Assembly (NCBI RefSeq): GCF_000282495.1
Contig: NZ_AKJE01000108.1
Location: 62,001 to 126,000 of the forward strand
Origin: Pseudomonas sp. GM79
GTDB taxonomy: Bacteria; Pseudomonadota; Gammaproteobacteria; Pseudomonadales; Pseudomonadaceae
Length of the DNA stretch: 64,000 nt
Reading direction: 5' to 3'
Of the stretch, positions 60,885 through 64,000 are shown piece by piece. How positions within the stretch are numbered: the stretch's first letter is position 1; the number at the start of each line of letters is the position of its first letter. Under the pieces are notes generated by a model, which saw nothing but the letters and a program-made list of their open reading frames with translations, was not told where the DNA came from and searched no databases. The translations under genes were made by a program, and so were the position numbers.

Positions 60885-63034
60885 TTCCCCCGAAAGCTCT
60901 CATCCGTCAGCCAGCGCTCTGTCTATGGAAAGAAAAGCAGCCGGCGCCATATCCTGAAAGTCCTGATGTCCTACCGGCCAGCCGTCGCATCTCGGCTTGT
61001 TATGACTACACCGACGAAGACGGCAACGATCTGTTTCAAGTTGTCCGCTACGAACCAAAGGACTTTCGCCAGCGCCGCCCGGACGGAAAAGGCGGCTGGA
61101 TGTGGTCAGTGAAGGGGGTGCGTCAGGTTCCCTACCGTCTGCCGCAATTGCTGGACACGCCGTGGGATACGCCAGTGTTTGTCGTGGAGGGCGAGAAGGA
61201 CGTATTGCGCCTGGAGTCACTGGGGTTGGTCGCAACCTGCAACGCCGGCGGCGCTGGCAAGTGGCCTAATGCGCTCAACAAACATTTCGCGCGCCGCCAC
61301 GTAGTGATTCTGGCGGATAACGACGAGCCGGGACGTCAACACGCCGACAAGGTTTGTCGGGCACTGAGTCAGGCCGAGGCAGAAGTTCGCGTACTGAGCC
61401 TTCCAGGGCTGCTGCCGAAGGGCGACGTATCCGACTGGCTGGACGCGGGCGGCACCGTCGAGCAACTGCTGCAAATGGTGAACGCTCCCGGCAAACAGCA
61501 GTTCGAAGACGATCAGCAGCCAGCCGAGGAACACTTCGAACCCGGTGATGATGCTGACGAAAAGCAGAGCCAGGCGTCTCTACTGGTCAAGTTCGTGGAG
61601 CAACGCTTTGAGTTGTTCCACGATGAGAACAAGGACGTCTTCGCCCGGGATCGCGCTACGGGCGAGGTGCGTAATCTAGACACGCGCCAGTTCCGAGATG
61701 CACTGGTCGCCGGTTTTTATTCCGACAGCGGAAAAGCGCCCCGAGAACAATCGGTCCGCGAGGCGCTGAGCACTCTGGCCGGCCTCGGTCGATTCCATGG
61801 AGACCGCGAGGAGGTAAACCGGCGCACTGCTGGTGCCGCTGGAGATTATTTTCTCGACCTGGCTGTATCAGGCAGTAGCCGAGCGGTTCGCATACGGCCA
61901 GGTAAGTGGGAGATCGTCGAGTCACCTGAGGCGATGTTTGTTCGGCCTGAATCCATGCAGCCGATTCCGGCTCCAGTTCCAGGTGGATCGATCGAGCAAC
62001 TTTGGCATGTGGCGAACATCCCGCGCGGCTCCCGTCTGCTGGCCCTGGCGTGGCTGATCGAATGCCTGCGTCCTGATACACCTTATCCAGTGCTGGATCT
62101 GCTGGGCGAGCAGGGCAGCGCCAAGAGCACGACACAAACAGCGCTACGCCAGCTTATTGATCCGAATTCCTGCAGATTACGCAGCGCACCGAAGTCGGCG
62201 GAGGATCCATTCATTTCTGCTCGTGTGTGTGCGGTAGTGAGCCTGGAGAACATCTCGCACTTACCCGCAGCAACTCAGGATGCCATGTGTGTATTGGCAA
62301 CCGGAGGCGGCTTTGCCAAGCGCAAGCTGTACTCGGATGCCGAGGAAAGTGTTATCAGCGTGAAGCGCCCCGTCGTGCTGAATGGCATATCTGCGTCAGT
62401 CACGGCGCAAGATCTGGTGGACAGAACGATCACTATCGAGACGCCGGTTATCAGCGAACGGCTGGAAGTGACAGACTTTTGGCGGGAGTACGAAGCCGAG
62501 CGTCCGCGGCTGGTTGAGTTCGCTCGCCTCGGTATGGCTGTCGCCGCCGCAGCAGGACATGCGCCCGAGGATTTCCTGCGAGAGTTCAACGCCAGTCGGC
62601 AGGAAAGTCTGGCTCGCACCATTGACGCTAGCCCGGTAGCTGCCGCCGTAGTGGAGCTGGTCGAGGCGCGCCCGCAAGGAGTGACCGCATCAGTAAAAGA
62701 GATTCTGCTTATCCTGGAGCAGTACCGTCCAACCGGCTGCGATTCGTGGCCGCGTTCCGCGAAGGGGCTAGGGGACGCCCTGCGACGTGCCGCTCCCGCT
62801 CTTCGGCAGATAGGCATCGAGTGCAAGCCCCTGGGTAAGTCTGGGGGGACGGTGAAGTGGGACATCGGGAGAAAGTTATCGAAGCAATGTCCTGCAAGTC
62901 CTGATGTCCTGCCAGACGATATCCCCGAGCAGGACATTGGGACTTGCAGGACTTCGAGTCGGCAACTATCCCCCGACACCACCAGTACTTCGCCGGACAT
63001 AGTCTTCGATGAATCCGACGCGGAGGCCTTCTGA
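60803..63034 (+). CDS. Toprim/P-loop replication protein (element primase-helicase-like)
   Basis: The frame gives up to 743 residues; the true start is uncertain and may be missing, since homology begins near ACYDYTDEDGNDLFQVVRYEP and the usual N-terminal zinc finger is absent. The Toprim domain shows VFVVEGEKDVLRLESLG and VVILADNDEPGRQHA. A P-loop GEQGSAKST (about residue 436) heads an ATPase domain, resembling phage or genomic-island replication proteins. The C-terminus holds SPDVLP, also present near the N-terminus, and a long inverted repeat at DNA level. It is probably the replication gene of a mobile element. Confidence 0.8.
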   Translation: MMRRDEFPKSHAEPDRKSQRFQMQPATIPPKALIRQPALCLWKEKQPAPYPESPDVLPASRRISACYDYTDEDGNDLFQVVRYEPKDFRQRRPDGKGGWMWSVKGVRQVPYRLPQLLDTPWDTPVFVVEGEKDVLRLESLGLVATCNAGGAGKWPNALNKHFARRHVVILADNDEPGRQHADKVCRALSQAEAEVRVLSLPGLLPKGDVSDWLDAGGTVEQLLQMVNAPGKQQFEDDQQPAEEHFEPGDDADEKQSQASLLVKFVEQRFELFHDENKDVFARDRATGEVRNLDTRQFRDALVAGFYSDSGKAPREQSVREALSTLAGLGRFHGDREEVNRRTAGAAGDYFLDLAVSGSSRAVRIRPGKWEIVESPEAMFVRPESMQPIPAPVPGGSIEQLWHVANIPRGSRLLALAWLIECLRPDTPYPVLDLLGEQGSAKSTTQTALRQLIDPNSCRLRSAPKSAEDPFISARVCAVVSLENISHLPAATQDAMCVLATGGGFAKRKLYSDAEESVISVKRPVVLNGISASVTAQDLVDRTITIETPVISERLEVTDFWREYEAERPRLVEFARLGMAVAAAAGHAPEDFLREFNASRQESLARTIDASPVAAAVVELVEARPQGVTASVKEILLILEQYRPTGCDSWPRSAKGLGDALRRAAPALRQIGIECKPLGKSGGTVKWDIGRKLSKQCPASPDVLPDDIPEQDIGTCRTSSRQLSPDTTSTSPDIVFDESDAEAF
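62889..62952. repeat. Long inverted repeat built on GTCCTG units
   Basis: GTCCTGCAAGTCC...TGTCCTGC (62889-62912) is repeated inverted at 62929-62952 with 21 of 24 matches and a 16-base loop. It holds three direct and three inverted copies of the GTCC core. A further AAGTCCTGATGTCCT occurs at 60958-60972, identical to 62896-62910. Confidence 0.7.
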
Positions 63035-63324
63035 TGGGAGTTATCGACTATCTCCATGATCGTGGGTTCAGTGCCCAGGTGGTGGGCAACCGCTTAAGCG
63101 TCTCACCATCTAGCAGGCTGACACAGGAGGAGCGCCGCTATATCAAGTTGCACCGTTTGGAGCTGATGGTCGAAGTTGTGGCCAACGATGGTGAAGCCCG
63201 CCGCAGTCACTGGATAGTGCATGTGACTGGGTACAGCCCCTTCACAATGATCGGCGAGCCGATGACTCATGCCGAAGCCTTGGTTGAAGCCCGAGCGCGA
63301 TGGCCTAACGCGAAGGTAGAGTGA
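63034..63324 (+). CDS. Small element-associated protein, unknown function
   Basis: The ATG overlaps the replication-gene stop by one base (TGATG), with GGAGG upstream, so the two are coupled. The 96-residue protein begins VIDYLHDRGFSAQVVGNRLSV followed by a helix with RRYIKLHRLELMVEV, a pattern seen in small helical docking-type proteins of phages and islands. The second half (HWIVHVTGYSPFTMIGEP) is unassigned. It may assist the replication protein. Confidence 0.7.
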   Translation: MGVIDYLHDRGFSAQVVGNRLSVSPSSRLTQEERRYIKLHRLELMVEVVANDGEARRSHWIVHVTGYSPFTMIGEPMTHAEALVEARARWPNAKVE

Positions 63325-63329
63325 CGTTT

Positions 63330-63360
63330 AGCCCGGATAACTACCGGGCTTTATACTTTT
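63330..63360 (+). terminator. Intrinsic terminator after the element replication genes
   Basis: AGCCCGG (63330-63336) and CCGGGCT (63344-63350) form a stem followed by TTATACTTTT. It begins six bases after the stop of the small gene. The rest of the interval to 63580 holds no gene. Confidence 0.75.
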
Positions 63361-63580
63361 ACACTGTTGATTGGTGATGATTTCGCCTGCATGGGGTGTC
63401 CGGGAATACTTGACGAGTTCAGGTTGCCTCCAGACTACTTGATCACTGCTTTAGTTTTGGCATAGATTTGCTCTTGTCGTTCCCTTAAGGGGGCGATGTT
63501 GGGCCGGTTCGAGTGACTCGACTGGTACCGTTTCTCGCCTTTAGGCGCAGCGGACTTCCTTTTTCATTCAGGAGGCCGCC

Positions 63581-63934
63581 ATGGCCGATAAATCTGTTAT
63601 CAAACATCGTTACGCTGCGTTCGATCGCCAAGGTGGCCGCTGCTATTACTGCGGCTTCCAGATGTGGCGCGACACTCCTGAGGCCTTCGCCCGCCTCTAT
63701 GGCCTTTCCCTTCGGCAGGCTAGGCACTTCCAGTGCACAGCCGAGCATCTAGTCGCCAGGCAGGATGGCGGAAGAGATACCCAGTCCAATATTGCTGCCG
63801 CCTGCCAGCGGTGCAATCAGGGCCGTCATAAGCGCAAGGAAGCGCCTGAGCCGCAGGAGTACAAGGCTCTAGTGGAGAAGCGGCTGAGCAAAGGTGGCTG
63901 GCACCCACTCCCAGCAGGTGCCCATTTGTTCTGA
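63581..63934 (+). CDS. HNH endonuclease family protein
   Basis: AGGAGGCCGCC precedes the ATG. The 117-residue protein is a compact HNH nuclease: GGRCYYCGFQMW (Cys pair), CTAEHLVARQDGGRDTQSN (His of the HNH motif) and ACQRCNQGRHKRK (second Cys pair). Free-standing HNH proteins of this size are frequent in phages and mobile islands. It lies on the same strand as the replication genes but after their terminator. Confidence 0.85.
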   Translation: MADKSVIKHRYAAFDRQGGRCYYCGFQMWRDTPEAFARLYGLSLRQARHFQCTAEHLVARQDGGRDTQSNIAAACQRCNQGRHKRKEAPEPQEYKALVEKRLSKGGWHPLPAGAHLF

Positions 63935-63940
63935 TCACCA

Positions 63941-64000
63941 AGGTGGCCTTGGCTGCTCTGGAACGCGTCTATCGGGAGCCGATCACTGCAGGCCGGAGCC
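63941..64000 (+). other. Open tail, possible start of another gene
   Basis: From a GTG at 63952 the frame reads VALAALERVYREPITAGRS up to the window edge, an ordinary-looking protein sequence. AAGG overlaps the region upstream only weakly. A partial gene is possible but not supported by a motif. Confidence 0.25.

Overview
The window looks like chromosome from a Pseudomonas, probably of the fluorescens/putida type. Pointers are an OprD-type porin, the DUF1302-DUF1329-YCF48-MMPL gene set, a hydroxyproline/proline-racemase cluster with its own ABC transporter, and a PAAR/Rhs toxin remnant. The assignment rests on gene content and recalled family resemblance; no search was run.

Positions 1-26 kb form a dense catabolic region with no obvious housekeeping genes. 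It begins inside a flavin/NAD(P)H reductase (1-479) followed by a VOC protein. An amidohydrolase and a Crp/Fnr-type regulator follow on the minus strand, then a plus-strand unit SDR - second Crp/Fnr regulator - hydantoinase/oxoprolinase HyuA - HyuB that ends at a strong terminator (9671). A minus-strand operon (DLH-like hydrolase, thiolase, fumarylacetoacetase-family hydrolase, hot-dog thioesterase) starts from a good promoter at 13503-13532 that carries an internal inverted repeat. MarR, TetR and an MFS transporter follow on plus, then an accessory leuCD pair and an AcuI-like reductase on minus. The tightly overlapping plus operon at 20.8-26.2 kb encodes an alpha/beta hydrolase, an acyl-CoA/AMP ligase, a VOC protein, an 86-residue unknown protein, a flavin monooxygenase resembling salicylyl-CoA 5-hydroxylase, and an ABM-domain protein. 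Together this suggests activation of an (aromatic or heteroaromatic) acid to a CoA thioester, hydroxylation, ring opening by VOC/HyuAB/FAH-type enzymes, and thiolytic finishing. The substrate cannot be named from sequence.

Positions 26-37 kb hold a 1-kb gene-free stretch with strong hairpins, then an envelope export set (DUF1302, DUF1329, YCF48-like, MMPL/RND), a small zinc-ribbon protein preceded by a 15-codon ORF, and a chemoreceptor. The chemoreceptor promoter (37013-37042) closely resembles the promoter of the 12.6-kb catabolic operon, including the inverted repeat in the spacer, so sensing and catabolism may be co-regulated. Positions 37-39 kb hold a SnoaL-like protein, and a divergent SDR/TetR pair with two near-identical operators. 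Positions 39-44.5 kb are a second small catabolic module on minus: OprD porin, a DapA-family lyase with altered active-site motifs, an MFS transporter and an IclR regulator.

Positions 45-55.8 kb are a coherent plus-strand hydroxyproline/proline-derivative module: LysR, amino-acid ABC transporter (binding protein, ATPase, two permeases), DapA-family deaminase, 4-hydroxyproline epimerase, FAD amino-acid dehydrogenase, aldehyde dehydrogenase, a second proline-racemase-family protein with a Ser/Cys pair, and a GntR regulator.

Positions 56-64 kb are mosaic accessory DNA: a tRNA-3'-end-like site, a 5'-truncated tyrosine integrase ending in a hexanucleotide repeat, a lipoprotein, a broken Rhs tip with a Tox-SHH-like C-terminus, a probable immunity gene and a PAAR protein, two short elements with terminal inverted repeats, two HNH proteins, and a Toprim/helicase replication protein with GTCCTG-type inverted repeats.
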